From: a virus
Length of the DNA: 64,000 nucleotides
Direction: 5' to 3' (one strand)
IMG/VR virus record: IMGVR_UViG_3300028597_000009
Location: 46,531-110,530 of that record
Below are positions 23,299 through 32,759 of this stretch, piece by piece. Within the stretch, counting starts at the first letter, position 1, and each line of letters begins with the position of its first letter. The notes under the pieces were generated by a model. The model did not search any database and had not been told where the DNA came from. It saw nothing but the letters and a program-made list of their open reading frames with translations. A program made the translations under genes and the position numbers.

Positions 23299-25671
23299 GT
23301 GAGCATTGTAACTAAAGAGTCTCCTAAACTGCAGTATGCTGGGAAAGAAAACCAATTACATCCGGCCCTCATGGGTATTTGTGCAAACCTGGTAGCTTTC
23401 CCTTGGGTATCTTCGCCGACTCGTATCTACATGGTCGGTAACATGATTCCCAAAGCTGTGGTGACATCGGGAGCAAGTGAGCGTAAACTCAAGACCGGCT
23501 TCGAATATCAGTACGCCAAAACTGCGCGTCGTATCGAAGCGCCTTCAAACATGGTCATTGAAGAAATCTTCTACGTAAACACTCTGGGCAATCAGGGTGA
23601 GATGACCGACAAATGGAACCCGGTCTATATCGTTTTCAAGAACGATGAAAAGAACATGTACGACATTCTGGAGCTGCCGCGTTACAACACCCAGAACACG
23701 TACGTAGGTTTCGAGTATGTGTATGATAAGAACATCATGCGCAAACTGACCAAGGGTGCAGCATTCCCTAAAGGTACGATCTTCGCCAAATCTCCACGTA
23801 TCAGTAAGACTGGTGAATGGAACTTCGGCATGGACCTCAAGGTTGCTCCGGCATCCTTCCACTTTACCGAGGAGGACGGCATTGCGATCACGCAGAGCTG
23901 CGCGCAGAACAAACTGCGTTGCATGTTCAAGCATGAGCGTAAACATAGCTGGAACGAGGAAGAGTGGATTCCGTTGATGCTGTACGGAACTGACGAGAAC
24001 CCGAAACCGTTCCCAGAGAGTGGCGAGTCGATTCGTCCGGATGGTCTGGTCATGGGCTTCCGTCGTCGGGTAACCGAGAACGCGCTGGTGTCTCTGACCA
24101 AGAAGGCATTGCGTATTCCGGATGAGATCCACGACATCCTGTTCAAGGCCCCGATCAACTCTGAAGTGATGGCTGTAGAAGTCCTCAGCGACCGCATGAA
24201 GAACCGTTCGAACAATCGGTCTACCGAGTACATCGAGCAAGCCCACAACGCCGTCCTGGACCGCTATGAGCGTCGTCAGAACGATATGTGGAACGATGTT
24301 AAACGTTGGTACCATGGTCGCGTTCAGGCTAACCGTGGCAACGACATCGCAACGACTGAGGCACTGGATAACTTCCTGCGCTTTGCTCTGGGTAACTACA
24401 CCCGTGACAACACCACCGGCAAGATCAACCCGCTGAGTCGCGGTGTCAAGCGAGTCAAACTGAAAGACTGGAACATCAACATCACCCTGCGTGAAATCGT
24501 TCCTGGTCGTACCAAGTTCAAGATGTCCGGTATGAATGGTGACAAGGGCGTAATTGTTCGGGTAATTCCGGATGAAGATGCTCCGCGTTACGACGACGGC
24601 ACTGTCTGCGAGATCATGGTGAACAACACACCAGCATTCCGTAGGCAGATCTTCTCGATGCTGATGGAGCAATCCATTAACTTCATTAACATCAACATCC
24701 ATAAAGAAGTGGTCAAACTGCGTAACGCAGGTGAATACATCGAAGCGATGGCGAAGTTGATGGAGTTCTACGATACTGGCTTCCCAGAGTTTGGGGATCT
24801 GGTGCGTACGGTGACTGTTACTCGCGAAGACATCATCGAGCACGTGGACTACGTGGCGGCGAACCAGATCAGTGTGCAGGTGCGTAGCGATACCAAGCGA
24901 TACGGTATCGAGATCATCAGTGAACTGCGCAAGGTTTACAGCTACAAGCCGGAACACATTACCTTCAAGAACTCTTTGGGGGAAATGGTACGTTCGGTTA
25001 ACCCTGTGTTGATCACCAACCAGCACTTCATGCTGCTGGACAAGTTCGGTACGGATATGTCGGCGCAGTCGTTGCCGATGGCTAACCCATTCGGGATGCC
25101 AGCCAAGCTGAACGAAGCCAACAAGTACAGCAGTTATCTGCGGGCGATCTGGAACCGGAACTCCGGTGAAACTGAAACTCGTTTGCGAGTCAGTCAGGTA
25201 GGTGCCAAAGAAACGGTCAAGCAATTGGCCATGGGGTACTCTCCTGAACTGCGGAACCGTATGGCGCAGCGTATCATTCGTGCTGACGATCCGATGAACA
25301 TCAACCAGATCATCAAACCTGATGAGTACGGCTACAACCGAGCAGTCCGTATGTCTTCGAGCATGCTGTCTGACTCTGGCTACACTCTGCGACATGAAGT
25401 GGAGTCTGACCGGACTGAACCTAATCTGGTTATGGCAACACAGATCCCAATCGTTGAGGACCTCAGCAAGCTGATTCAACCTGAGAACCTAGCGCCTCCT
25501 GCGCCCAAGCTCCTCGAGGATCACAATACGTTGATTCGACATGAGCGCCTGACCGCTCCAGTTGTCAAGGATAAGGTCAAGCGTAACCCAGCGCCAGCGA
25601 TCGAGGCGGATGTATTGGAACTCATCGAGCAGTTGTCCAATGAAAACGACGTACTGGAAGGAATCAATTAA
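23299..25671 (+). CDS. Non-virion RNA polymerase, beta C-terminal part (phiKZ gp71-73-like), uninterrupted
   Basis: 790 residues. The beta-subunit motif KMSGMNGDKGV is at residues 408-418, matching the bacterial K-x-xGRHGNKGVV segment that carries an active-site lysine. Flanking conserved stretches (LKDWNINITLREIVPGRTKF before; a DEYGYNRAVRMSSSM segment near 675) also fit. The N-terminal half of beta must be encoded elsewhere (gp123 in phiKZ, outside this window). GTG start with AAGGAG 9 nt upstream. In phiKZ this coding sequence is broken by an endonuclease gene (gp72); here it is continuous. The last 100 residues form a proline-rich, charged extension. The stop overlaps the beta' start (TAATG). 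Confidence 0.88.
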   Translation: MSIVTKESPKLQYAGKENQLHPALMGICANLVAFPWVSSPTRIYMVGNMIPKAVVTSGASERKLKTGFEYQYAKTARRIEAPSNMVIEEIFYVNTLGNQGEMTDKWNPVYIVFKNDEKNMYDILELPRYNTQNTYVGFEYVYDKNIMRKLTKGAAFPKGTIFAKSPRISKTGEWNFGMDLKVAPASFHFTEEDGIAITQSCAQNKLRCMFKHERKHSWNEEEWIPLMLYGTDENPKPFPESGESIRPDGLVMGFRRRVTENALVSLTKKALRIPDEIHDILFKAPINSEVMAVEVLSDRMKNRSNNRSTEYIEQAHNAVLDRYERRQNDMWNDVKRWYHGRVQANRGNDIATTEALDNFLRFALGNYTRDNTTGKINPLSRGVKRVKLKDWNINITLREIVPGRTKFKMSGMNGDKGVIVRVIPDEDAPRYDDGTVCEIMVNNTPAFRRQIFSMLMEQSINFININIHKEVVKLRNAGEYIEAMAKLMEFYDTGFPEFGDLVRTVTVTREDIIEHVDYVAANQISVQVRSDTKRYGIEIISELRKVYSYKPEHITFKNSLGEMVRSVNPVLITNQHFMLLDKFGTDMSAQSLPMANPFGMPAKLNEANKYSSYLRAIWNRNSGETETRLRVSQVGAKETVKQLAMGYSPELRNRMAQRIIRADDPMNINQIIKPDEYGYNRAVRMSSSMLSDSGYTLRHEVESDRTEPNLVMATQIPIVEDLSKLIQPENLAPPAPKLLEDHNTLIRHERLTAPVVKDKVKRNPAPAIEADVLELIEQLSNENDVLEGIN

Positions 25672-27665
25672 TGGCCTTGGAATTTAACCTTCGCGAGTTT
25701 GCTAATCTGTCGGAAGAGAAAGCTCTCCGCTGGAGAGGGTTCCGACTGGCTGTCGAGGTCACGGATGACTTCGGCGAGAAAATGATGACGGACACGTATT
25801 CCCTGTTGCTGACTTGGCAGGGAATGATGCTGCACCGCATCTACGACAAACTTCCTTACTCGATCAAGGAGATCATTCCGGCTGGTAAGGAAATTGTCTA
25901 TAACGACAAAACCCTCGCAATCCCGATGAACTATACGTTGGGTGAAGTGGGTCCGGATATCCACGACCCAGCCGAGTGGGACCGCAACAAACGCGTTGTC
26001 CACATGTGGCAAACCAAGTTGAACAATCTCATTGTGGTAATGAGTGAGACTTCAATTATCTCTGCAGTAGCAGAGTCTGTGGATGACCTGAAGGCCGATC
26101 CTGGGATTGCTGAGATCAAGCGCAAGGTTCTGGCCAAAGAAGTGACGATCGACGACGGGGAGATGCTGTTCAGCGTTTACCTGAAAGAAGCCGAGAGTCT
26201 GAACGACAACACTGTGGCACTGTTGGCGCGTACGGGTGGTGTGAGTATCAACCAAGCGTATCAGACTGCGATCATTCGTGGTTCGGTATTCGACCTGAAC
26301 AACACCATCATGCCGAACGCGGTAACCTCCAACTACGCGGAGGGGATCGTTAACCTGGTCGACTCCTTGGGGGACAGTCGCGGTTCTGGTAAGTCGCTTA
26401 ACTCTAACGGTCGTGGCCTGAAGGACTCCGAGTGGTTCCACCGCAAGATTCACTTGTTCACTGCGGTTATCCATTCGATCGGTCACGTCACCGACTGTGG
26501 TTCTTTGGAGACGGTTCCAACTCGGGTTGCTTCTACCGAGATGGCCACTTCGATGTTGGGCAAGTACAGGATCCTAGATGACGGTAAGCTAGACCTGATC
26601 ACCAACAAGAACCTCAAGACAATCAAGGCAGGCGATCTACTCAACCTGCGTTCGGTTGGCTTCTGTAACAGCCCACCGGGTAGTCCGTGTGGTGTGTGCT
26701 ATGGCATGATGAAGTCGGCCATTCCGTACAACACCATCATGGGCAAGGATGCGAACATCGGGATGTATTCCGGTACGACCATCTGTAACCCGTTGGGTCA
26801 GAAAATGCTGTCGACTAAGCACTTCATCCGAAATGCTGTCAGCAAGAAGTTTGTACCTCACCAACGGGATAAGGACGTTATCCATTCCAATGGTGACGAA
26901 ATCTTCTTGTCGGGTGAACTGTGTAAAGAAGGGACACGACTGATCCTCAAGTCAGTCATCGTGAAGGACCTTTCCGATTTGCGTTCGTTGGATGTATTGG
27001 ACGAAGTGTCGTTGGATAAACTGCCTTACTTCGGCGAAGTAACGTTCCAGTATGAAGTCGAAGACATCATGGTGGGCGGCACTACTACTCAACAGCACCC
27101 AGCAATTACGTCAGTATCTTCTCGCCACGCCCGCTTTTCTATGGGATTCCTCCGGTATATTCTGGAGAATGGCTGGACGGTACAGGACAAGAAGTTCATC
27201 TCGGTGGACCTCGCCAACTGGAACTCGATCGACCCAATGTTCGTACTCCCATATGTCCGTGAGGACTTGGATGCGCACCGGGCTCGGGTAGAGAACTTCC
27301 TGACGTTCAACAAACGTAACGCAGCTTGGAAGAAGCAAGTGGTCACGCCTAAGATCTTCGGTGAAGTCATGACCGAGTTCTGGACTCTGATTAACGCAGA
27401 GACCAAAGGTATCAACATGATCCACGTGGAAATGATTCTGGCATGTGCTTTGGCTAAGGATCCGGCAAACAACTCTTACGCATTGGCTACGCAACCGGGC
27501 GAGAAGTACTTCGCCAGTTTCATCAGTTGCATCGATAACCGCGGCAGTGGCGGGATGATGATCTTTGAGCGTCAACAGAACACCATCAACATCCCACGCA
27601 CCTTTGCTGTGAAAGATCGACAAGCCAGTCCGTTGGAATGTTTCCTCCATCATGGAGTGTCATAA
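25671..27665 (+). CDS. Non-virion RNA polymerase, beta' C-terminal part (phiKZ gp74-like)
   Basis: 664 residues. A cysteine cluster at residues 332-343 (C-x7-C-x2-CYG) followed by GKDANIGMYSGTTICNPLGQ and MLSTKHF (about 358-383) parallels the bacterial beta' run C-x-x-CYG...[25 protein letters not shown] that precedes the trigger-loop region. Translation is coupled to the beta part by a TAATG overlap, favouring equal amounts of both subunits. Together with the gene at 11799 it makes a full beta'. The C-terminal 150 residues contain EVMTEFWTLI and a conserved-looking 'EKYFASFIS' helix. Confidence 0.88.
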   Translation: MALEFNLREFANLSEEKALRWRGFRLAVEVTDDFGEKMMTDTYSLLLTWQGMMLHRIYDKLPYSIKEIIPAGKEIVYNDKTLAIPMNYTLGEVGPDIHDPAEWDRNKRVVHMWQTKLNNLIVVMSETSIISAVAESVDDLKADPGIAEIKRKVLAKEVTIDDGEMLFSVYLKEAESLNDNTVALLARTGGVSINQAYQTAIIRGSVFDLNNTIMPNAVTSNYAEGIVNLVDSLGDSRGSGKSLNSNGRGLKDSEWFHRKIHLFTAVIHSIGHVTDCGSLETVPTRVASTEMATSMLGKYRILDDGKLDLITNKNLKTIKAGDLLNLRSVGFCNSPPGSPCGVCYGMMKSAIPYNTIMGKDANIGMYSGTTICNPLGQKMLSTKHFIRNAVSKKFVPHQRDKDVIHSNGDEIFLSGELCKEGTRLILKSVIVKDLSDLRSLDVLDEVSLDKLPYFGEVTFQYEVEDIMVGGTTTQQHPAITSVSSRHARFSMGFLRYILENGWTVQDKKFISVDLANWNSIDPMFVLPYVREDLDAHRARVENFLTFNKRNAAWKKQVVTPKIFGEVMTEFWTLINAETKGINMIHVEMILACALAKDPANNSYALATQPGEKYFASFISCIDNRGSGGMMIFERQQNTINIPRTFAVKDRQASPLECFLHHGVS

Positions 27666-27684
27666 GCGAGGGGTCTCCCGTAAG

Positions 27685-27703
27685 GGGGACTCCGGTCCCC
27701 TTT
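27685..27703 (+). terminator. Weak terminator or attenuator
   Basis: GGGGACTCCGGTCCCC followed by only TTT. A competing pairing with the GGGGTCTCCC upstream is possible. It may reduce read-through from the polymerase genes into the helicase gene. Confidence 0.4.
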
Positions 27704-27725
27704 AAATGGTTTAGAGGCTTTTTGT

Positions 27726-30020
27726 ATGCGGTATGTGGCGACTATCTCGAAGGCCCACAACTACCTGCGTATTTACGGTTACTACGATGACTTCTGTGCA
27801 AAGGTGATTGTGCCTTTCTGCAAATCTCATCTGTACAGGACCGGGAAGGTTCCAGTTCCTGGGACCAACCAGCAGGTGTGGAAAGTAACCCATGTGTTCG
27901 CTCGGTCTAATCACGATAAGACTGAGTACCGAATTCCGAGTAGCCTCCTCAAGGAATTGATTGAATTCGCCCAGTATCGCGGCTACAACCCATCACGCAT
28001 TCAACAGCATGATGAGCCAGAGATCGTGGGTGCAGATTGTACGTTTAAGTTGAAAGCAGGCTTTGAGGTTCCTCGTGAGGGCCAAAAGGAATGGATCGAC
28101 TATCAGTTAGCTGACGGTGCTGTCAAGATTAACAATGCCGCCACAGGTTACGGTAAGGCACTGGCCAACGATACACCGGTCAGAACAATACACGGTTGGA
28201 GGCCTATTGGGCAGATCAGGGTTAATGACCTTGTGATGGCTCCTGACGGCTCCCACACGTACGTTACAGGCGTTTACCCACAAGGCAGGACCAAGGCCTA
28301 CCGTTTGACGTTTGAAGACGGCAGGACGATCGTAGCGTGTCCTGAGCATCAGTGGGAGGTACGACCGGACGGCAGCAATCAATGGCGGGTAATGACCACT
28401 CAACAGTTGTTGGATAACCCGGACCAAGTCTGGCGCATTCCTTTAACAGCCAGTGAGCGTAATGTGGACCGTTGGGATATCCACGACCCTTACCTCATTG
28501 GTAAGACCGATCGGGTCTTGGGTGAGAAGTATCTGGAAGGTTCCCATTCTCAACGGATGGGGTTGCTGCGCGGTCTGATGGATAATGGTGGTGAGCCTCA
28601 ACCTGATGGTGCAATTGTGTTCCGTAGTCAATACGGGATTACAGCCAAGATGGTTCGGGATCTGGTGCGAAGTGTTGGTGGTGTTGCCAAAGCAGTCTTC
28701 AAGAACTTTGACAACGTTGTTGCTATCAGACACCGGACTCCAGAGATCTTCTTTACCGATGAGGCGAAGATAGATCAACTGCGGGGTAAAGAGAATCGTG
28801 ATCTGGCACTGAAGATTGTGTCCATCGACGAAACCATCCGCGTAGAAACTACCTGCATCTCTGTAGAGCATCCGTCGCACTGCTTCGTTGTCAAAGATTA
28901 CATTGTGACTCACAACACCTACATGGGGTTGTTCACGATGGTCAAGTTGGGTAAGCGTGCGTTGATTACCATCCAGCCTCGCTACATCACAACCTGGCTC
29001 AATGACATCGCCAAGATGATTGAGGTTAGACCCGAGGACATCTGTGTCTGGGAGAACGCCTCACTGCCACTATTGGGAGAGCAAATCGAGAAGGGGATCA
29101 TCAATCCGAAGATTGTCATTCTGCCGATGACACGCATCTCCGGTTACCTGCGTAATACCCGCAAAGATCCACTTGCGGTTCCGTTGGATACTATCTTCCG
29201 GAAGATCAACGCGGGTTATCGGATCATCGACGAAGGGCATGAGTCTTTCCATGAGGTCAGTCTGTCTCTGATGTATGGTAACATGAGGAAGGTTCTCCTG
29301 TTGTCCGCGACGTTGAAGGCAGACGATCCATTCATGGACAAGATGTATCGGATCATGTTGCCGGTGAATCTCAGGCTTAAGGAACCTGACGCCGAAAACT
29401 ACATCGATATCTACGCATACATCTATCACCTGTGTCAGCGCAAGTTCTTCCTGAAGACTGTACAGTTCGGGATTTACAACGACATGGCGTTGGAGGCGTC
29501 GATCCTCAAGTCACCGATCTTAACCAAGTTCTATTTCCATATCGCCAACAAAGCGTTCCGGGAGTATTACTTGGATGTGCGTGAAGAAGGGACTAAGTGT
29601 TTGTTCTTCTTCTCTCGAATTGATATGTGCGAGACCATGCTGGCTATGTTCCAAAAGGAATATCCTGACATGGACTTCTGTACGTATCTGGGGACGAAGG
29701 ATAAGAAGACACCGACGAAGTATCTGGAACACGAGATCGTTATTACCACTCCAGGTAGTTGCGGTACCGGTAAAGACATTCCAGGGTTGGTGACGACGAT
29801 TTGTTTCCACACTGTGTTCTCAATTCAACGTAACAAACAGATGATTGGTCGGCTTCGTGCGTTGCTGGGTAAATTCGGCGATCGCATCACACCTCGGTTT
29901 GTATTCCCTGTGTGTAACGATTTGGGCAAGCATCAGGAATGCTTACAGAAGCGCAAGGTTGCGTTCGAAAGTAAGCAGAAAAGCTTCAAGCTGATTGAAT
30001 CGAGCTGCTCCCTCAATTGA
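27726..30020 (+). CDS. SF2 (UvsW-like) helicase interrupted by an intein
   Basis: The 764-residue precursor would give a 511-residue helicase after splicing. Helicase motifs: Walker A ATGYGKT is restored only when residues 145-397 are removed; then a conserved ALITIQPRY segment (Ia), IIDEGH near residue 500 (motif II, DExH), LLSATL near 525 (motif III), a GKDIPG segment and QMIGRLRAL near 705 (motif VI). This order fits branch-migrating, annealing-type helicases such as T4 UvsW. It occupies the phiKZ gp75 position after the nvRNAP genes. It would act on replication and recombination forks in the nucleus. AGAGG lies 9 nt before the ATG. It is inactive unless spliced because the intein separates the Walker lysine from its following Thr. 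Confidence 0.85.
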   Translation: MRYVATISKAHNYLRIYGYYDDFCAKVIVPFCKSHLYRTGKVPVPGTNQQVWKVTHVFARSNHDKTEYRIPSSLLKELIEFAQYRGYNPSRIQQHDEPEIVGADCTFKLKAGFEVPREGQKEWIDYQLADGAVKINNAATGYGKALANDTPVRTIHGWRPIGQIRVNDLVMAPDGSHTYVTGVYPQGRTKAYRLTFEDGRTIVACPEHQWEVRPDGSNQWRVMTTQQLLDNPDQVWRIPLTASERNVDRWDIHDPYLIGKTDRVLGEKYLEGSHSQRMGLLRGLMDNGGEPQPDGAIVFRSQYGITAKMVRDLVRSVGGVAKAVFKNFDNVVAIRHRTPEIFFTDEAKIDQLRGKENRDLALKIVSIDETIRVETTCISVEHPSHCFVVKDYIVTHNTYMGLFTMVKLGKRALITIQPRYITTWLNDIAKMIEVRPEDICVWENASLPLLGEQIEKGIINPKIVILPMTRISGYLRNTRKDPLAVPLDTIFRKINAGYRIIDEGHESFHEVSLSLMYGNMRKVLLLSATLKADDPFMDKMYRIMLPVNLRLKEPDAENYIDIYAYIYHLCQRKFFLKTVQFGIYNDMALEASILKSPILTKFYFHIANKAFREYYLDVREEGTKCLFFFSRIDMCETMLAMFQKEYPDMDFCTYLGTKDKKTPTKYLEHEIVITTPGSCGTGKDIPGLVTTICFHTVFSIQRNKQMIGRLRALLGKFGDRITPRFVFPVCNDLGKHQECLQKRKVAFESKQKSFKLIESSCSLN
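28158..28916 (+). mobile_element. Intein (253 aa) in the helicase Walker A motif, degenerate LAGLIDADG insert
   Basis: Residues 145-397 of the helicase precursor. The N-terminus reads ALANDTPVRT after ...GYGK, matching block A of inteins (C/S/A-LAxDTPV). The C-terminus reads CFVVKDYIVTHN followed by Thr, matching blocks F and G (final His-Asn, then T at +1). Block B is seen around 'RTIVACPEHQWEV'. Position 1 is Ala rather than Cys or Ser, so splicing must use a non-canonical route. A LAGLIDADG-like motif, LLRGLMDNGG, is present once; its second acidic residue is replaced by Gly, so the homing endonuclease is probably dead. Confidence 0.9.
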
Positions 30021-30046
30021 GGGAGTCATCTCCTGTGGGACTAATC

Positions 30047-30499
30047 ATGAACAATGAAACCCAACCGAAACTCGTGGCTCTAGTCCTGGAGTGCCCCGAC
30101 CTTAATAAAGCAAACACTGTTGTTTTAAGTGTGTTCGAAGATTTGTTGGCTGACTTTGTCCTGTACTACGAACACGACGATGAGCGTATCGACGACAAGT
30201 GGTATCGGGATCAGATTTACGATAGAGTTTACAACGAACACGGCGAGATAGTGTTACCATGGTCATTTACGTTTGAGGAGCAACAAGCCTTCATTCAAGA
30301 TCCCATGGGACACATCATGCGTTTCGCTGGACAAGTTGAAGACTACATCAGGACAGCTACCAGCCTCAATGAGGAACAGATCGATTGCATGCATCGGACC
30401 ATGGCAGTCGACTGTATTACGATAAGCCAAAAACTCAATAACCACGTAACACTGCTTGTGAGAGGAAATTACCATGGCGTTCCGCACCGAGTTCGTTAA
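30047..30499 (+). CDS. Unknown protein (150 aa)
   Basis: I chose the ATG at 30047; an in-frame TTG at 30017 overlaps the helicase stop. Acidic, helical middle (YYEHDDERIDDKWYRDQIYDRV) and a C-terminal strand pair (NNHVTLLVRGNYHGV). The end overlaps the next gene by 26 nt. Layout resembles the small genes at 2.5-4.6 kb. Function unknown. Confidence 0.55.
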   Translation: MNNETQPKLVALVLECPDLNKANTVVLSVFEDLLADFVLYYEHDDERIDDKWYRDQIYDRVYNEHGEIVLPWSFTFEEQQAFIQDPMGHIMRFAGQVEDYIRTATSLNEEQIDCMHRTMAVDCITISQKLNNHVTLLVRGNYHGVPHRVR

Positions 30500-30851
30500 A
30501 ACCCCTGGCATTGAAACCTGCCGCAACTACCACCTCGTTCAGCGCCTCATTCAGGAGCGTATTCGTTCCGTGCTGATGGGTGATCCGTTCGTGGACCAGT
30601 CTCAGTTCCTGGCCGCCCAGTTCCTGGAAGCTCCTGCCGCTATCATCTCCCCTGATGAAATGCGCAAGCACTTCCAGCAGGAAGGCAAAGAAGTACTGGC
30701 GGCTTTCCACCAGTACGAAAAGAACCCTGAGTACGCCGAGAGCATTCGTTTGCTCAAGCAGTACGAAGGCAAGATCTTCAACATCACCAACACCACGATG
30801 TCTGGTATCATGGTTGTTATCGATACCGAAGAAAACGAAGCGGTTGCCTGA
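30474..30851 (+). CDS. Unknown, probably abundant small protein (125 aa)
   Basis: The start ATG has AGAGGAAA just upstream and lies in the end of the preceding gene. Strong C-ending codon bias contrasts with both neighbours, so it is probably expressed much more highly. Helical protein with a C-terminal strand (SGIMVVIDTEENE). A short gap of 2 nt separates it from the next gene. No family recognised. Confidence 0.65.
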   Translation: MAFRTEFVKTPGIETCRNYHLVQRLIQERIRSVLMGDPFVDQSQFLAAQFLEAPAAIISPDEMRKHFQQEGKEVLAAFHQYEKNPEYAESIRLLKQYEGKIFNITNTTMSGIMVVIDTEENEAVA

Positions 30852-30853
30852 TA

Positions 30854-31393
30854 ATGGCGGCTACCTTCGTTATAAAGGTCGATCCACAAGTTAGGGAAGA
30901 ACTCTACTCAGATATTGCTCTGGAGTTCTTGGACCTCATCTTCATTGAGGGACTCTTCGTAGTTATTCAGATGACCAAACCATTTGAATGGCCAATCAGC
31001 GATGACCCGTTGTATTATTGTGACGACCCTGAGTCTCAGTTCGAGAGCTCTGTCGAGTACTTGTTGAGCATTTTGCACGACAAGAACAAAGAGGACGGGG
31101 TGCAGTTACCGGGTGACGAGCTGGTGGAGTATTGCCCGCAGTATCGCGAAGCAATCTGCATCAAGCTGGGGATGATCGTAGATTCGATCCGTGACTTCAA
31201 TGACATCAGCGAAATCATGGCAATCAAGAGTGTGCTCGAACAGCCTGAGTTCTCTAAGCGGTTTGAGCATGCCTCGATGCATCTAACGGACAGGGTGATG
31301 TTCACCATCTATCCTGACACTTCATTCTCCTTTCCGGTGTTACCCCCGGGCGCCCCTCTTATCGGTTTAGAGCCGCTCTTTGCTCCACTATGA
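30854..31393 (+). CDS. Unknown acidic protein (179 aa)
   Basis: It begins MAATFVIKVDPQVREELYSD; acidic, helical, with hydrophobic pairs such as LDLIFIEGLFVVIQM. The end is Pro/Phe/Leu-rich (SFPVLPPGAPLIGLEPLF). Last gene of the rightward run before a strong convergent terminator. Codon use is unbiased. Function unknown. Confidence 0.6.
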   Translation: MAATFVIKVDPQVREELYSDIALEFLDLIFIEGLFVVIQMTKPFEWPISDDPLYYCDDPESQFESSVEYLLSILHDKNKEDGVQLPGDELVEYCPQYREAICIKLGMIVDSIRDFNDISEIMAIKSVLEQPEFSKRFEHASMHLTDRVMFTIYPDTSFSFPVLPPGAPLIGLEPLFAPL

Positions 31394-31412
31394 CCTGTAC
31401 CAGCCATAGCGT

Positions 31413-31461
31413 CCCTAACAGCCCTCACAGGCTGTTAGGGGGCTTAGGTTGTTTATTTTTT
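31413..31461. terminator. Bidirectional terminator between convergent operons
   Basis: A perfect 11-bp stem CCCTAACAGCC/GGCTGTTAGGG with a CTCACA loop is followed by GTTTATTTTTTT. The leftward virion RNA polymerase gene ends at 31464. Confidence 0.85.
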
Positions 31462-31463
31462 TG

Positions 31464-32759
31464 CTACTTGATTGCAGTCTTGAGATTGAGGACCACTGTG
31501 TTCGAACCGGCTTGGTGGTGAGCCTTCATTCGTTGCAGCATCATCTCAGTTGGTACGCGTACCACTTCAGCAGACAGGCGGGTAGCAATCTTGCTCAAGC
31601 CTTCGCCCAAGCAGGTCTTGCAGTAGTCACCATCAACAGTCAGACAGAACTGAGGAACCCGCATAGCCACAGGCTTGCCAATGATCTTGTTCAGTTCTTC
31701 CTTGTCAATGAAGATCACTTTGCCATTGGAGATATAACTGCTACCCATCCAATAGCTGGCGCTGTCCTTCAGGACGATCTTCACCTCGCCACGAGGAGTA
31801 CCGCAGTCAGTGCCTTCTACCTTGCTACGGCCAATCAGACGCAGTGTTTCTTTTACAGCAGAGCCACCTTCACCTGTAGCCATGGAACGGGAGTAGGCAC
31901 CGGAGACCGCAGTGTTCACCTGAGTAACGATCTGCTCAGGGTCAAGGCCTTGGTCCAGAGAACGTGGCAACGCCACCCAGCCAGTGCTGGTAGGGTTCTC
32001 TTCAATACCGAACGCAATGAACATACGCTTACGCGCAGTACCAATGAACTTGTCGTTAATGAAGAAGTTCTTGGACTTGCCCTTCATCATCTCTGCACGG
32101 TCCATTGCCACCAGCTCATCCAAGATGGCAGTGAAGACAACAGGATCGTTCAGTTCGTGGGCGTGTTGCTTCAGGAGTTCGTCTTTACGCTTGAGGATCT
32201 CCTTGGACACAGTCAATGCATCCACACCGCCCGGCTTAACGAAGTGAGCACCCAGACCTTCGAGGTAGTAGCAGTTCTCGGTGAACTTCAGACAGTCTGC
32301 AACCGACGCCTTACCTTCAGGAACAGTTTCCCCTTCCTTAGGGTTGTCCACCATCAAACGACTGATGTGACCCTCGATAAGCTTCTTGGTGAAGAACGTG
32401 TTAACGTAGTCCACCTTACCCATGAAGGGTTCCCACCACAGGATCACGTTGAACAGCATGAGTCCGAAAGTAGACTCAACAGCTTGATCTTTGAGGATAG
32501 GGTGGAAGTCACCGGGGAAGCTGAACTTGGTGTCCATTACCGCGAAGGGTTCTTCCACATTACCTTCTAGGGTGACTTGCTCACCGTCTAGCATGGCGTG
32601 GAACTTACCCTTCTCTACGAACACCGCCCCAGGGATCTTCTTGAAGGCGCCAGCTGAGTCTTCATCATCCAGCTGGATAGCAATGACAGACTGTACGGCC
32701 GCCTTGCTTCCATACGCCTTCATTTCGAACCAGCGTTTAAAGAAGTCGATCTTAAGCAT
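31464..32759 (-). CDS. Virion RNA polymerase, beta' C-terminal part (phiKZ gp80-like)
   Basis: 431 residues. It carries a GTDCGTPRGEVKI segment near residue 318, like the bacterial beta' DCGTxxG region, preceded by ATGEGGSAVKETLRLIGRS, and a DYCKTCLGEG cysteine pair near 380. It is clearly different from the other beta' C-terminal gene at 25671, so the phage encodes two distinct polymerases. In phiKZ the packaged virion RNA polymerase (gp80, gp149, gp178, gp180) has its beta' C-terminal part at this map position. It is injected with DNA and reads early promoters. Leftward, it overlaps its partner gene by 8 nt. Confidence 0.7.
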   Translation of the reverse strand: MLKIDFFKRWFEMKAYGSKAAVQSVIAIQLDDEDSAGAFKKIPGAVFVEKGKFHAMLDGEQVTLEGNVEEPFAVMDTKFSFPGDFHPILKDQAVESTFGLMLFNVILWWEPFMGKVDYVNTFFTKKLIEGHISRLMVDNPKEGETVPEGKASVADCLKFTENCYYLEGLGAHFVKPGGVDALTVSKEILKRKDELLKQHAHELNDPVVFTAILDELVAMDRAEMMKGKSKNFFINDKFIGTARKRMFIAFGIEENPTSTGWVALPRSLDQGLDPEQIVTQVNTAVSGAYSRSMATGEGGSAVKETLRLIGRSKVEGTDCGTPRGEVKIVLKDSASYWMGSSYISNGKVIFIDKEELNKIIGKPVAMRVPQFCLTVDGDYCKTCLGEGLSKIATRLSAEVVRVPTEMMLQRMKAHHQAGSNTVVLNLKTAIK

